Positions 1 through 10,932 of a stretch of 64,000 nt of DNA are shown here, piece by piece; position 1 is the first letter of the stretch, and each line of letters starts with the position of its first letter. The position numbers and the translations under genes were made by a program. The stretch comes from Ophioderma brevispina (taxonomy: Eukaryota > Echinodermata > Ophiuroidea > Amphilepidida > Ophiodermatidae), in assembly GCA_023653785.1 (NCBI GenBank), contig JAMKCH010051614.1, positions 1 through 64,000 on the forward strand, written 5' to 3'. Below the pieces are notes generated by a model, which was not told where the DNA came from, did not search any database, and saw nothing but the letters and a program-made list of their open reading frames with translations.

Positions 1-1077
1 GAGTCATAGGGTTAAAATAAAGCCTAGTTTCAACGGTCCTTAAATGCTTAGTTTCCGATTTAGGGGCACAGAAGGTCAACGTCCCATTTGCATTCATGGG
101 GCTTGATCTTGTTACCCCCCTACTTCTGTAGCAAGCATTTGAGACACTCAAAACTATTCCTTATTTTACTCCTATGAGCTCCCACCAAGTAATTTGCACC
201 ATTTTTTATTCGAAATCGTAGCAATTTAAAATATGACCCCTGTACAACTGAAATTGACCCTTTTTATTGATTTTTGCTATTTTTAGCCTATACTCTGAAA
301 CTTTATGCGTACATATTACAAACTATACCTTTTCTGAATCCTTATGGTTTGATCACATATATGGTATGTGTTCAACATGATATGATCAATTTAAAAATTT
401 GTACCCCTGTAAATTTGTGTCTTGGCCCCCTCTCTAATGCACCACTTGCGGCACTTTAAGAATCGCGTTCAGGGTCCCTGTCAGGCCGTCCTACTATTTA
501 ATCACTCAAACAAACCTTTTGTACTTGAGAAGTGTTACCAATGTGTGCTAGCTCCAGGACTAATGGTTTGCCTGCATATACATGTTATTGCTCATTGCAT
601 GCGCTACGTCAACGACCCATGCAGATACCATGATGCATTCACAAAATATCCTGTGACTAGCATTTTAATTTGATTATTTGGTGGTATGCCTTGTCGAGCA
701 TGAATTGGAAGTCCTTCAAAGTTTACTTTGTTTTATGTGAATGTGTAAAAAATGGAAAATTAAAAAAACTGAGAAAAAATTTTGTTCACTGACTCAATAT
801 TCTGTTGTATGAGTGTGCTACAAAATGATTTTACACACTGAAATGATGGGCAGCCAGCCGGGACCGAGCATTTACTCTGGAGAAAGGCTGGATTCGATGC
901 AACCATTTTGTTATAGTTTCTACAGTACAATAATATAGTCAAATGTGGGTTGATTGAAAGTTGTGGGTATATAGATAAAGCTAGAGTTATTTGCCCACAC
1001 CCTTCAGCCTAAAAGCTACAAATTTCGAAGTTTATTTTACACCTAAAATATTCTTACTACTACAAACAAGTCTTTTG
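1..1077. other. AT-rich intergenic DNA, no gene seen
   Basis: I see no credible coding sequence, RNA gene or clear repeat boundary here. The short open frames have no recognisable domain and lie in AT-rich sequence with many stops. Confidence 0.6.
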
Positions 1078-1912
1078 TTAAAGACACTTTGTATTAGTGA
1101 TTTACAAATCAGATTTTTGCATGTCTGTAAACACGTCTAGGCTATGCTACATTCCCAACAAGTGCTAGGTACTGAAAGCAACCTAATATGTTTGGCACAC
1201 CACCAATAAATGCCATTGGTTTATGTAGAAAATAGCCCTAATTAAAACGGACATTTTCACTTAACGAAGCGACTCAGTTGCTTACATTATGCATTAACCT
1301 TGGAAACTACTGACCTCTGCATCCCATTCAGCAAAGAAGAATCCATAAGTTGACCACGGATTTTTTTGCGGCTACTGAAGCATGAAGACAACGTGAGTTT
1401 CCATCCCCTCCTGAAACTGTGGCTTCTAGTCAAATATTCGCTATGGGGTGGGTGTAAATAGTACTGTAATTACTCAGTAGGAAGCCTCACACACCTTTTT
1501 GTCTTGATATTGTGCTGATTTTTATCTTTTAAAAATTTCTAACACAAAATATGGCCAAGGAAGTTCCGTTTCTACTATTTGTCAATTTTAATTTAACCGT
1601 CACTCTTTTTTACTTTTTCCACACACATTTCGGAAAAGAAAATCCAGAGGGTGCCTACCAAGATCTATTTATTGGTGTGAATCAATAAAGATAGAATCTG
1701 ATATTTAGTCAATACTGTTACGGTCACTTTCTACAACCATAACTGATTCCGATTCATATCTTTGAATGCCGCTGTTTTCTTCCTTTTTTTCTGTCAATAT
1801 TTCTTTTCCAATAACACAATGGAAACAGACCAATCCAGTTTACTTTGAAGGCTAATTGGGCAAAATTTTAAATATTTTGACTCTTTGAGTGAATCACTGA
1901 TAGTGTCTTTAA
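1078..1912. mobile_element. TTAA-flanked non-autonomous DNA transposon (~0.83 kb)
   Basis: A TTAA at 1078-1081 is followed by AGACACTTTGTATTAGTGAT, and the far end at 1890-1908 reads as its inverted counterpart (ATCACTGATAGTGTCT) before a second TTAA at 1909-1912. TTAA duplication with short imperfect terminal inverted repeats is typical of Kolobok or piggyBac superfamilies; which one is not decidable here. No transposase frame is present inside. A 45-bp relative of the terminus occurs at 35363-35410. Confidence 0.6.
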
Positions 1913-2061
1913 ATTATGCCTTGCAACAAGCACCATTGCACTTGCCACACACATGAACCAGTGAAATAATGACACTCAAATAAATGACCTTTTGAGACCT
2001 TTTTGTATTGCGAGACAGAGATAATGTTCTAATTTCGGAAGGTAGCAAGTTCCATTGCTCA

Positions 2062-2180
2062 TTAAAGGCCAGCAATGATTACTAAATCAGAAAATCAAAA
2101 AAAAAAAATAAAATCATCAAAAATCAGATTTCTGTATGTCTGTAACAATGATAAGTAAACCTGCAAGTGATAAGGCCAAT
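2062..2180 (+). repeat. Partial copy of the TTAA element seen at 12755-14207
   Basis: Starts TTAAAGGCCAGCAATGATT, then an A-rich run, AAATCATCAAAA and AAACCTGCAAGTG. The same order of motifs is found at the start of the 1.45-kb element at 12755. Only the left end is recognisable; the matching right end was not found. Confidence 0.45.
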
Positions 2181-2319
2181 AACAACCTATTGAAGCCAAA
2201 TTGATAGTTTAGTTCATCTTTTGTCCATAACGACACACTTCACACGTAATTGAATGGAATTTATTCTTTCAAAACTGCTGGTTTTTTTTTTGGTTTCGGT
2301 CAATTTTCAGTTGCTCTAC

Positions 2320-2525
2320 AGACTTAACCCAGGGTTGGTGCTTGAGTGTGGAGAAAACCTTTTGCGAAGCGTAGCGAGCGAAACGACATATGCGCTCCCA
2401 TGACGGCCGGGCCTCCAGAGCCCCTGGTTAGGTCCCAGGGCAACGCCCCCGGTGGGGGGTCGAGGGGCGAAGGCCCCCAGAATTCCGAGGGCTTCACCAT
2501 ATAGCACCACAGAGAGGCCATTTCA
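2320..2525. other. GC-rich segment with GCGAAGCGTAGCGAGCG motif
   Basis: An abrupt GC-rich block in AT-rich DNA, with the motif GCGAAGCGTAGCGAGCG and a CCCCCGGTGGGGGG palindrome-like run. Similar aagcGCAGCGAGC / cgctcgcTTCGCTC wording occurs at 10415-10440, 39215-39245 and 41090-41105. At 41 kb it lies inside a hAT-type MITE, so this is probably a transposon fragment. Open frames through it carry no recognisable domain. Confidence 0.4.
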
Positions 2526-2849
2526 TTGTTCGTAATTCGTTTTAATTTGACCCCTATTGCTAGGTCAAAGGCAGTTCAAAGTCCCCATGAACCTAAGTGT
2601 GCAAGACCAGTGGTCAAAACCCTACGCATTGTGCATTCCTGCCACTGTACTGTGCCAGTAAGTAACATGAACCACACACCACGTCTCATCTCAAGCCCCA
2701 GATGGGATAAGCGCTAGACATGATTATATACTACTAATCCACTACAATTGTATGTCTCTTACCTCCTATCCTAGACCTGTTCCTATAGTTGGTTAATCTT
2801 AATATTTTTTTGTCTCATGTTTCTTTGAAGAAACGTGCGGAAAGTTTGT

Positions 2850-2905
2850 ATGTCCCACCACCCTATGACAATTATGCAGCCTTAAAGGAATAAACTGTGC
2901 ATCAT
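2850..2905 (+). repeat. Dispersed repeat copy (CCACCACCCTAT...GGAATAAACTG)
   Basis: Contains CCCACCACCCTATGACAA, GCAGCCTTAAAGGAATAAAC and TGTTGAA. The same ordered motifs recur at 12728-12754 plus 14208-14270 (split by an insertion), at 33305-33400 and at 52215-52290. Family unknown. Confidence 0.5.
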
Positions 2906-3039
2906 GTTGAAAGTGTTACTCCCCGGCATTGTTTTGACGTTTCTTCATGGTCTTTAAAAAATATAGACGCTTAAGAAAATTTTCAACCAAAGATCTCCAT
3001 CGCCATACACATAACACTTTCTACACTCGCTACAAGGTT

Positions 3040-3177
3040 GTGACAATTAGCGCCCCTGGGCTCACTAGCGACCCTGATGAATGCATCAGACTTGTACGGA
3101 ATAACCGCGTAATACCGTCCACAAGTCTGATGAATTCATCAGGGGTTCACTAGTGACCCAGGGTCTCTAATTGTCAC
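3040..3177. mobile_element. Foldback MITE, near-perfect ~138-bp hairpin
   Basis: The segment from GTGACAATTAG to CTAATTGTCAC is one almost perfect inverted repeat. The left arm carries CACTAGCGACCCTGATGAAT and the right arm its reverse complement, with only a short loop around 3100-3115. It could be transcribed into a long hairpin RNA. No target-site duplication is obvious. Open frames through it are artefacts of the repeat. Confidence 0.7.
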
Positions 3178-3544
3178 ACCCCCTCCGTTCACACTTTATT
3201 GGTTAGCCGACGATTTACCATGGATTTTACAATATGGCCGACTCGCTATTCATTTCGCATCGGGAAATGAGCATGACATGTACTAACTAATACGCGAATT
3301 ATGACTTCGACGCAGATGATATCGTAACCCGAGTTTCATCGACCTTCAAACCACCATTGTTCCATTTCACAAAGCTACTTTGGAAGGATACTCTGCAACA
3401 TCCTCCAAATTGAGGCAAAACGTAAAGGGTGTGAGTGCGCAGATGTAGAAACTAGTCGCGAGAGGTAGTTGTTCTAATATGAGCTGTTACTTGACATTTG
3501 AAAACTTTCGAGTCTTGATGTTTTAAAAGTTGGTGAAATATTGG

Positions 3545-4215
3545 CAGTAACCAATCTTTAAGTACCTCCCCTGTATGCTGCTTTTATTAAAGATCTAGGT
3601 CAAAGAGGAGCGAGATCATCGGCGAACATTTTTTAAGATCTTCGCAGGTACTCCATCTGGGCCTGGTGCCTTGTTTTCATTTAATTCCTTCAGTAACTTG
3701 ACGACCCCGTTCGTCAGAACAGTAAACAGGCATGATGTATGTGTTCACCCAGAAGGCAAGATTTTGTTCATATGCCCCTCATCCGTATATACTGATTCGA
3801 ACTGTTTTGTTGAAAGAATATCTGCTTTTTGCAGAATTTTCAGAACTAGTTGACCTGGGCTTCGAAGCGCAGTTATCCCCATGTTGTCACTTACGCAGTT
3901 TGTTAACAAACTCCAGACCTGCTTGGGAGAATCAATACATCCATGGTGTGTCGTTTCTCTTAGATAAATTTTGGGAGGTATTTCTGGCCATACAAGAACA
4001 ATACGAACATCACGTAGTCACACCATCATCATCGACAGTGGAGGCATCCTTAGAGGTAATACCTTGACTTAGTTTAGCGAAACCATCTTTAAGCCTATCG
4101 ATATTGGCCTTGTTGTCCGGTAAAACTTCTGGGTTTAGGGATGGTAACCTCTTGGTTGGGTAAGAAAATCTATCATCGGGATCCCGTCATGATCGCTAAT
4201 GCCGGGAATAACTGT
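3545..4215 (-). pseudogene. Degenerate CR1/Jockey-like LINE fragment (endonuclease C-terminus to RT N-terminus)
   Basis: Reading the minus strand across several frames gives, in order, an endonuclease-like PGISDHD (near 4190-4205), a linker with SPKQVWSLLTNCVSDNMG (near 3890-3940), and GVVKLLKELNENKAPGPDGV followed by PAKIL (near 3635-3700), which is the conserved entry to the reverse transcriptase domain of CR1/Jockey-type non-LTR retrotransposons. Stops and frameshifts interrupt it repeatedly, so it is an old dead copy. Plus-strand open frames at 3671-4067 are its antisense shadow. The clade is inferred from motif wording only. Confidence 0.72.
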
Positions 4216-4924
4216 ATGTTATACAAGAAGTTGACTGCGTCCAACGGGCCGTATGATCACCCAACGACTTTGTTAGAAGTTGTTTTTAACGCCTCAAATT
4301 GATTGTGAAGGAGATAGCTATCAAAATGATATAGTTTCCAATTACAGCGGTCGAGTTTTATCTTTTCCCCTGCCCCAGTCATTCGAGCTCTTTATTTTTC
4401 CCTCCAGGATTCTAGGATTCTGAAAAAATCCGAAGGCAACCCAAAAGACCGGAATCCGGGAAATTGCCACTCTGTTAAACCTCACTTTTAAGCTATTTCG
4501 CAAATTTTAATACTGCAAAAGAAACAAGTCAGTTGATTGGAGGTTACTTGGAGCAAGCAAGATTTGTTTAGGAGACTTAAAGTGACAGAAGGATCTTGAA
4601 TATATTGCAATTTGAAGTCACATCTCATCTCACACGTGACGTATTAATATTTGGAGAAATCTGGCGTATACATTGTTTTGTACTACTTTACAATTCACCA
4701 AATTTCAAAACATCAAATTTGTGTGGCTTAATTAGTAAAATATAATTTACAATAGGACGCATTGCAAAACCTTAAATTGCCGCATCCCATAAAAATAATG
4801 TTGAAAATCTTTTCTGCACGGCCCAAAGCATCGAAGTTTTGGAAGTATTCACAATTTTACATTTAGTGTAACATATATGTGCGACATATTTTTCAGTCAA
4901 GGTAGAGTTGCTATTTTCACATAG

Positions 4925-5455
4925 TCCACATAAGACTCCAAAAAAAGTTAACGCAACAGGTCTAAATACCCCCATAGGTTACAAACCATTTGTCTTTGAC
5001 CGAAAACATAAAATTATATCAATAGTTTGTTTAATTCCGTAAATTTTGTGATACCCTTCTTGCCTTATTGCGCTCAATCTTGCCACATCAATACCCATTA
5101 TAGAAACCTCTCCCTTTTAAAAGTTCCAATAAAAGGTATAGCCATCTTGATTGCCATTCAGTGAAAGACGGTATTTCGTGAAGTGTGTGTCACTTAATGC
5201 AGGCCTGATGCATGGTTGTGTATTGTTAAACCTTGTAATAATCTTCCGTGCAACTTTGAAAAATGTGACACATTTCGTAAAATGACATTGGGTGGCGAAT
5301 ATTGATCACAACTGGAGCAAGAAAGGTGTCAAAATTTGCAGAAACAAAAAGACTATTGATTATAATTTTCTTTGTGGGTGGCATAGATCAATGGTTTGTA
5401 AACTTATGGGGGTATTTAGACATGTTGCGTTACTTTTTTTTGGTCTTTATTTGCA
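4925..5455. repeat. Inverted repeat with ~150-bp imperfect arms
   Basis: The right arm (about 5292-5450) contains CAATGGTTTGTAAACTTATG, GGGGGTATTTAGACATGTTG and CGTTAC. The left arm (about 4930-5085) contains the same wording reverse-complemented (AACGCAACAGGTCTAAATAC, CCCCATAGG). The arms meet around 5085-5292. This is probably a palindromic non-autonomous transposon or an inverted duplication. Small open frames on both arms are mirror images of one another and not genes. Confidence 0.55.
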
Positions 5456-5489
5456 AAACACATTTAACACATCACAAATGAGTGTATTA

Positions 5490-5808
5490 TTTAAAAAAAA
5501 GTAAAGCGTCGTGGACGAGCAAAGCTCGTGAGACGGGAGTGCCCATCTCTCTTTCTTAGCGTTTAGGCCAGGACTCCTCCGTACTATGTTTGCTGTGGGG
5601 GGCTCGCCACTCTCCCGCACAGCGAGTCTGTTACTTCCAGCATTGACTAATTGCTGGTACACATTTATCACCTGGGTGGAGAGGAGAATTAAGGTTAAAG
5701 CGCCTTACTAAGGGCACAAACACGTGGCCGCAGTGGGATCGAACCACCAACATTTGGAATTGCGGGGCGAGCGCTCAATCCACTGACACACACGTGCCTA
5801 GTATTGCC
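5490..5808 (-). mobile_element. tRNA-headed SINE (SINE2-like)
   Basis: On the minus strand the head at about 5808-5733 resembles a tRNA, with a weak A box (GTCAGTGGATTGAGCGCTCG) and a strong B box (GGTTCGATCCC). The body includes CTCTCCACCCAGGTGATAAA and ends near GACGCTTTACTTTTTTTTAA, a T/A-rich 3' tail. This head-body-tail order is typical of tRNA-derived SINEs of marine deuterostomes. Expected function is none beyond RNA polymerase III transcription and LINE-dependent mobility. A related copy lies at 46968-47315. No clear target-site duplication was found. Confidence 0.75.
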
Positions 5809-7084
5809 ACAGACGTATTTGTTTATGTACGCATTGAAACTTTCACCACATAAAATAACATGTTTACAAGGGTCCTTTAGGTGACAGTGGTCACCGTTCA
5901 AAAAGGCCTTGGTAAAGTTTCAAAACATATGGGTCTTTGGGTGACAACAATACTGGAAATGGGGCTCTTGACAGCTTTCATATGCATAATTGTCCACAGT
6001 AAAATTCCCAATATTTACATGAATTTTCATGATTATATGTCCCCCTGAACAATAATTTTTGGTGCTTTTACTGTTGAATAATAATATGATTATTCAATAG
6101 CATGCTTATCCATTCACTCTAGATCTCTACTAGATTATTTTAGTTGAAAACAGTTCAATCCACAAATCATAACACCTTTATCCTTTATTTCTGCACCTTC
6201 GGTGAAAGGTGGCCCAAGTGTATTATTATTCCTTTGGTGTTCAATTGGCATAATCTCCATTTAGGGTGCATCATATTTGGATGGAATAAAAAATGAGTAT
6301 TAGCTTAGGAACTGGCTAAACAATGTTGATTTATAGTTTTCCTAATATTTAATGTTCTGGAGTTTTAGATATGGATAGTGGTCACCTGATTTCTTAATTA
6401 TGCAGCCTGTAAATGGGATAGGATAGATAAACATTGAAGGGGTCTGGATCACAAATGACTAAACTACTGTACCACCAATGAATTTTTGGGGGGGGTTTTT
6501 TTTTTTTTTTTTTTTTTGGTGGAAATATTTCAAATGTTGTATATGAATGAGCCCTTTTTATGCCAGTTGTGTAAATAGAGAATTAGTCAACTTTAGAGGC
6601 CAATATTCTTCAAAATGTCAAAATGACAACTCACTGGGTATCTTTTCTGATTTAAGAGTACTATGTTTCTCTACGTTTAGAGATCCTAGTCACTCTCATA
6701 AACCCACACCCAAATTTTGTGGGAACAACTTGCGGTTTTAATATAAACTTGATAAAGCATACCACAAGACCCTATACATAACTGTAATAATATTTATGGT
6801 CAACCATAATACAGCAGTTCTTGCTATCTTTAAGGAATTTCATTTAGAGGCAGAAATATCAGGACACCAAATGAGAAAAATATGGTCTTTTGCATGGTAT
6901 AAAAATATCAATTTCTAGATAAATTGAGGGTCCTAAAAACAATTGGATCACACATCCTTTAAGGTGAGTGACACAGTCACTTTCCTATTTTCATGATATT
7001 TTCTCCCTCACATGGAAGCATATAACAAAGAATATTGGATTACAAATTTCAAGCCATTGGATAGCAGAAGCAAAAATGTTTACT
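5809..7084. other. Intergenic, no gene seen; G/T homopolymer tract
   Basis: AT-rich DNA without credible coding frames. A run of G followed by more than 20 T lies at about 6488-6519. Confidence 0.6.
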
Positions 7085-7867
7085 AAATTGACCCTTATTT
7101 GAAGATATTTTCTGGTATACAATGTATGCCTGCCTTTTTTTGTTTTGTCAATTTTATAAATTTATTAATTGACAAATGTCTTCAATCTGGAGTCAAAATT
7201 CACCAAATAATTTGGCCCAAAATATGAACTATGATAGCTACATGTACGGGATCGATTTTTGGCAGAAATTTCTAATACAGCACTACTTCCAGAATCTAGG
7301 AGGCACATCCCAAACCAATAAGCAAAATTGAACTCCCAGTGGGTAAATCTATCACAAAACTGATATTTTTAAGGCCTTTTCTCACATCTTATTTCATGTC
7401 TTCTCATGACTTAGCGATAAAAAATCAGAGTACTGTTATTTGTGCGATAACACACGTGTGCGTGATTTTTTTTTTTTTTTTTTTTAAATTGACCCTTATT
7501 TGAAGATATTTTCTGGTATACAATGTATGCCTGCCTTTTTTTGTTTTGTCAATTTTATAAATTTATTAATTGACAAATGTCTTCAATCTGGAGTCAAAAT
7601 TCACCAAATAATTTGGCCCAAAATATGAACTATGATAGCTACATGTACGGGATCGATTTTTGGCAGAAATTTCTAATACAGCACTACTTCCAGAATCTAG
7701 GAGGCACATCCCAAACCAATAAGCAAAATTGAACTCCCAATGGGTAAATCTATCACAAAACTGATATTTTTAAGGCCTTTTCTCACATCTTATTTCATGT
7801 CTTCTCATGACTTAGCGATAAAAAATCAGAGTACTGTTATTTGTGCGATAACACACGTGTGCGTGAT
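7085..7867. repeat. 382-bp near-identical direct repeat separated by poly-T
   Basis: Copy 1 (7085-7466) and copy 2 (7486-7867) are offset by 401 bp. By eye they differ at one base (actcccaGtggg versus actcccaAtggg). A 19-bp T run lies between them. Copy 2 directly abuts the decayed tail of the zinc-finger gene ZNF-A, so the duplication is in its 3' flank. Each copy includes a TGTGCGATAACACACGTGTG segment. This is a very recent duplication, or an assembly artefact from a misassembled homopolymer or haplotype. Confidence 0.9.
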
Positions 7868-7889
7868 CTCTTATGAATTCCCTGGTTGC

Positions 7890-8113
7890 TTTTAAATCAT
7901 TAATCTTCTCTCAAATACTGTCATTTGTAGGGTTTAATTCTTATCAGCATGTGTCATTTCATGACGTTTCTTATATGAAGGAAAAGCAAATCTCTTCTCA
8001 CAGTACTAACATTTGTGAGTTTTATCACCTGTGGGTTTCTTTTCATGTCTTGTCTTTTCGTAAGCTATGATAAACCTCTTTTCACAGTATTGACATTTGT
8101 AGGGTCGCTCACC
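7890..8113 (-). pseudogene. Decayed C-terminal zinc fingers of ZNF-A
   Basis: Beyond the ZNF-A stop, in another frame, the minus strand continues with finger sequence: ERPYKCQYCEKRFIIAYEKT, then a finger interrupted by a TAG in place of the CQY glutamine codon (C*YCEKRF), a further finger ending RHEMTHADK, then a TAA and loss of similarity near 7890. Its wording closely matches ZNF-A fingers 4 and 5, so the block looks like a duplicated copy of fingers 3-5 that has since degenerated. It is out of frame with ZNF-A because of a 4-nt deletion near 8116. Confidence 0.8.
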
Positions 8114-9363
8114 TGTCTCTTTTCATGATAATTCTTGCCCTCCTTTCTGATAAATTTCTTTTCACAGAACTGGCATTTGTAAGGTTTTTCACCTGCGTGC
8201 ATCTTTTCATGAATTACCTTTTCATGAGCTACAATAAATCTCTTATCACAGTATTGGCATTTGTAAGGTTTCTCACCTCTGTGTATCATTTCATGATATT
8301 TCTTGCCTTCGTCTCTGATAAATCTCTTTTCACAGTACTGGCATTTATGAGGTTTTTCACCTGTATGTGTCATTTCATGATATTTCTTGTATCTAGGTGT
8401 GAGAAAACTTTTTTCACAGTACTGGCACTTGTGAAGCAAATCGCCTGTATGTGCCTTTTCGTGAAGATTCTTGTATGAATTAGATGCAAATCTCTTTTCA
8501 CAGTACAGGCATTTATATGGTTTATCACCTGTATGTGTCATTTCATGACGTTTGTGGTATGCTTTGCTGATAAATCCCTTTTCACAGTATTGACATTTGT
8601 GAGGTTTTTCTCCTGTATGTGTCACTTCATGTTGTTTCTTTTTTATAGATGTGGTAAAATAGTTTTCACAATGCTGGCATTTATAAGGTTTCTCACCTGT
8701 GTGTGTCATTTCATGTTTTTTCTTGTACCAAGCTGCAGTAAATTTTTTCTCACAGTATTGACATTGGTGCGGTTTCTCCTCTGCGTGTGTAATTTCATGC
8801 TGGCGTTTATATTTAGCAGAAGCAAATCTCTTCTCACAGTACTGACATTTGTGGGTTTTTTCACCTGTGTGTTTCTTTTCATGTCTTGTCTTTTCATAAG
8901 CTATGATAAATCTCTTTTCACAGTATTGACATTTGTAAGGTCTCTCACCTGTATGTATCTTTTCATGATAATTCTTGCCCTCCTTTCTGATAAATCTCTT
9001 TTCACAGTACTGGCATTTGTACGGTCTTTCATTTGTGTGTATCATTTCATGGAGTTTCTTGTATGCATTAAAAGCAAATTTCATATTGCAGTACTGGCAT
9101 TTGTGGGGTTTCTTTACTGAGTGTTTTCTTCTGTCAGTAGCTGGATTAAATTTCATCGTCAGGTAATGACATATATCGAGATTCTCACCAGTGTTAAGCA
9201 TTTCATGTTGGTTCCTTTCTGTAATATACCAATATGGCTTAATGCTCTTCTCATGGTTGTGAATGTGGGATAGATACCGTAGTATATTGTAAAATTCCTG
9301 TGTACAGTATTTGCACTTAAGAGGCCTCAGCACTTTCCATGGTTTCTTCTCAATGAGATCCAT
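8065..9363 (-). CDS. Poly-C2H2 zinc-finger protein, terminal exon (ZNF-A)
   Basis: Predicted nuclear nucleic-acid-binding protein of 432 aa. Residues 17-37 form an isolated C2H2 finger (CKYC...HIHNH) inside a conserved N-terminus starting MDLIEKKPW. A degenerate finger follows around residues 65-81. From residue 89 there are 11 regularly spaced 28-residue fingers (CX2CX12HX3H) joined by mostly TGEKPYKC-type linkers. A thirteenth finger at residue 397 lacks its last histidine because a 4-nt deletion shifts the frame; 17 unrelated residues follow before the stop. Nearly all fingers carry Lys where C2H2 fingers normally have the core Leu. A splice acceptor sits two bases before the ATG, so this may be the last exon and the true protein may start upstream. 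DNA target unknown. Closely related to ZNF-B at 31692-33260, same strand. It could be an expressed truncated protein or an early pseudogene. Confidence 0.88.
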   Translation of the reverse strand: MDLIEKKPWKVLRPLKCKYCTQEFYNILRYLSHIHNHEKSIKPYWYITERNQHEMLNTGENLDICHYLTMKFNPATDRRKHSVKKPHKCQYCNMKFAFNAYKKLHEMIHTNERPYKCQYCEKRFIRKEGKNYHEKIHTGERPYKCQYCEKRFIIAYEKTRHEKKHTGEKTHKCQYCEKRFASAKYKRQHEITHAEEKPHQCQYCEKKFTAAWYKKKHEMTHTGEKPYKCQHCENYFTTSIKKKQHEVTHTGEKPHKCQYCEKGFISKAYHKRHEMTHTGDKPYKCLYCEKRFASNSYKNLHEKAHTGDLLHKCQYCEKSFLTPRYKKYHEMTHTGEKPHKCQYCEKRFIRDEGKKYHEMIHRGEKPYKCQYCDKRFIVAHEKVIHEKMHAGEKPYKCQFCEKKFIRKEGKNYHEKRQVSDPTNVNTVKRGLS

Positions 9364-9380
9364 TTCTGAAAGAAAGTCAG
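9364..9380 (-). promoter_or_regulatory. Splice acceptor (3' splice site) before ZNF-A exon
   Basis: On the minus strand a pyrimidine-rich tract ends TTTCTTTCAG, followed by AA and then the ATG. An upstream exon ending in phase 1 would splice in frame with the ATG codon. ZNF-B has the same arrangement, supporting a real intron. Confidence 0.7.
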
Positions 9381-10799
9381 TAATGTTATTTCAATATCTC
9401 CCCAGAATGTTCAAAATTGGTTGTTAAAGAATTCTGTTATTATTCTGTGTCTGTGTTATATATTTTCTGGAGTAGAATTTCGTGGAAACTGGAAAGCTAC
9501 GAGAGTTCATTTGGATTCTTATAGAGTGTGGATTCTCCTCTAATCAGTTTGTGTGAAAATTTTAGCAGTTTATGAGAATCTAGCTGGATTCTCGTGGATT
9601 CATTTTGGGAGCTAGTCTTTGTGAGAGTTGACTCTAGGACTCTAACCAAAATTCTATTTTGGAATCCACACTACCCGTGTCATTCAATTCTTGTGGTTGC
9701 TCTACTTGCTCCCATATGTCTGTATCAGGTGTGGGAAAACTATCCAAGAGGTCAAGTATTTTGCTATACATGTATAATATGATGCAGGTAGAACCTTAGA
9801 AGCGAGCGCTCAGACTGTCATATTTGCCAAAATGCATGCAAGAATTCCATAAATTACTGTTTGGAAATCCCAAATCCAGCAGATCGTGTCCGGCCCCCCT
9901 GGTTTAAGTCTTTCTACTTTGATGACAGCTTTGGTCAAAAAATGTTGGTTAATTGCCGTAATCCTTGCTTTTACGTGTTAAACCAATGACAACGTCTAAA
10001 ATTAGGATTTCTTAGCTGCCCTCCCCTTAGCTGAAGAAATTATGAATTTAAAAGGGCGCCATCTATTTATTATTTTATTTAAAAATATTTATTTATCGTA
10101 TTTAATTATTCCAAGCATGATTTTTAAAATATCAGCACAACATTATCATAGGTAATGCTGGAAAACAAGTACATAAAAAATAAATTTGCAAGAAAACAAA
10201 ATATCCAACAGAATGGAGAATTAAAACAAATTCTTTGTTGAATATCGGACTACAAATCAAATTTCAGTATTTTGGTCAAGTTCCCGTCGATATTTATCTC
10301 CGTAGGAGTTAATGGTAAGAACGAAAGGGGGATCAAATGAGGGTCGGTATTTTTTAAACCTGTCAGACTATAGATTTCCAATAGCTGTCAATACGTACAT
10401 ACGCGTTTGTCTACAAGAGCTTCGCTTCGCGCTCGCTTATAATTACATGCATCTTTCACCCTGAAGATTATCTCCACCCCTAGGCTATCAATGCCATTCA
10501 GGACCCTGGAGGGGTTCCCCTTAATCTGTGTCCAATCTACAAACCTTAAAACCACTAGCAGTTTACCATATCTTTATTGTAATGGTGTGCTCAATTGACT
10601 AATTATTGAATATTAATTAGCTAAGTGGGTGGGAATCAAATAAGACATTGAAGTATACTGTAATGCCACCTTTGTATAACTATACGGCCATGCATTTTGA
10701 ACATGCCACCCATATTGCTTCAGGAGCCAGATGCGATTAACTTGAGAAGTGAAATTTAACTACTTAGTTCTCCAGGTAGACAAGAATGTATATTTATTA
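9381..10799. other. No gene seen; putative intron or 5' flank of ZNF-A
   Basis: No credible coding frame. A short GC-rich motif (CTTCGCTTCGCGCTCGCTT, about 10419-10437) resembles that at 2320-2525 and may mark a transposon fragment. Confidence 0.5.
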
Positions 10800-10932
10800 A
10801 TCTTTCCCTGAAGATGGCCAGCGCACGATAGTGTTGAAAAAAACCCATGTGTGCTTGGCCGGATTCGAACCGGCGACCTTCATATTACATGCACGATGCT
10901 CTTACCGACTAAGCTATCAAGGCAGGGTTGGT
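10800..10932 (-). mobile_element. tRNA-derived SINE, second family (Thr-like head)
   Basis: The minus strand reads GATAGCTTAGTCGGTAAGAG, an anticodon-loop-like CATGTAA (TGT if real), then the B box CCGGTTCGAATCCGG. The acceptor stem does not pair well, arguing against an intact tRNA. After the head come a T run, GCGCTGGCCATCTTCAGGGA and AAGATTAATAAATAT. A second copy with the same head-tail order lies at 41266-41410 on the other strand, which identifies it as a SINE and not a tRNA gene. Confidence 0.7.

Noticed and set aside
7439..7890. CRISPR-like array from repeated segments
   Set aside because: Only two long copies, no short regular repeats or spacers, and the genome is eukaryotic.
8533..9120. 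195-aa plus-strand frame rich in Phe and Leu resembling membrane segments
   Set aside because: It is the antisense of the zinc-finger array; antisense of CQYCEKRF units yields hydrophobic repeats. The same applies to 32157-33170.
10850..10925. tRNA-Thr (TGT) gene on the minus strand
   Set aside because: The acceptor stem pairs poorly and the same head is joined to the same non-tRNA tail at 41266-41410, so it is a SINE.
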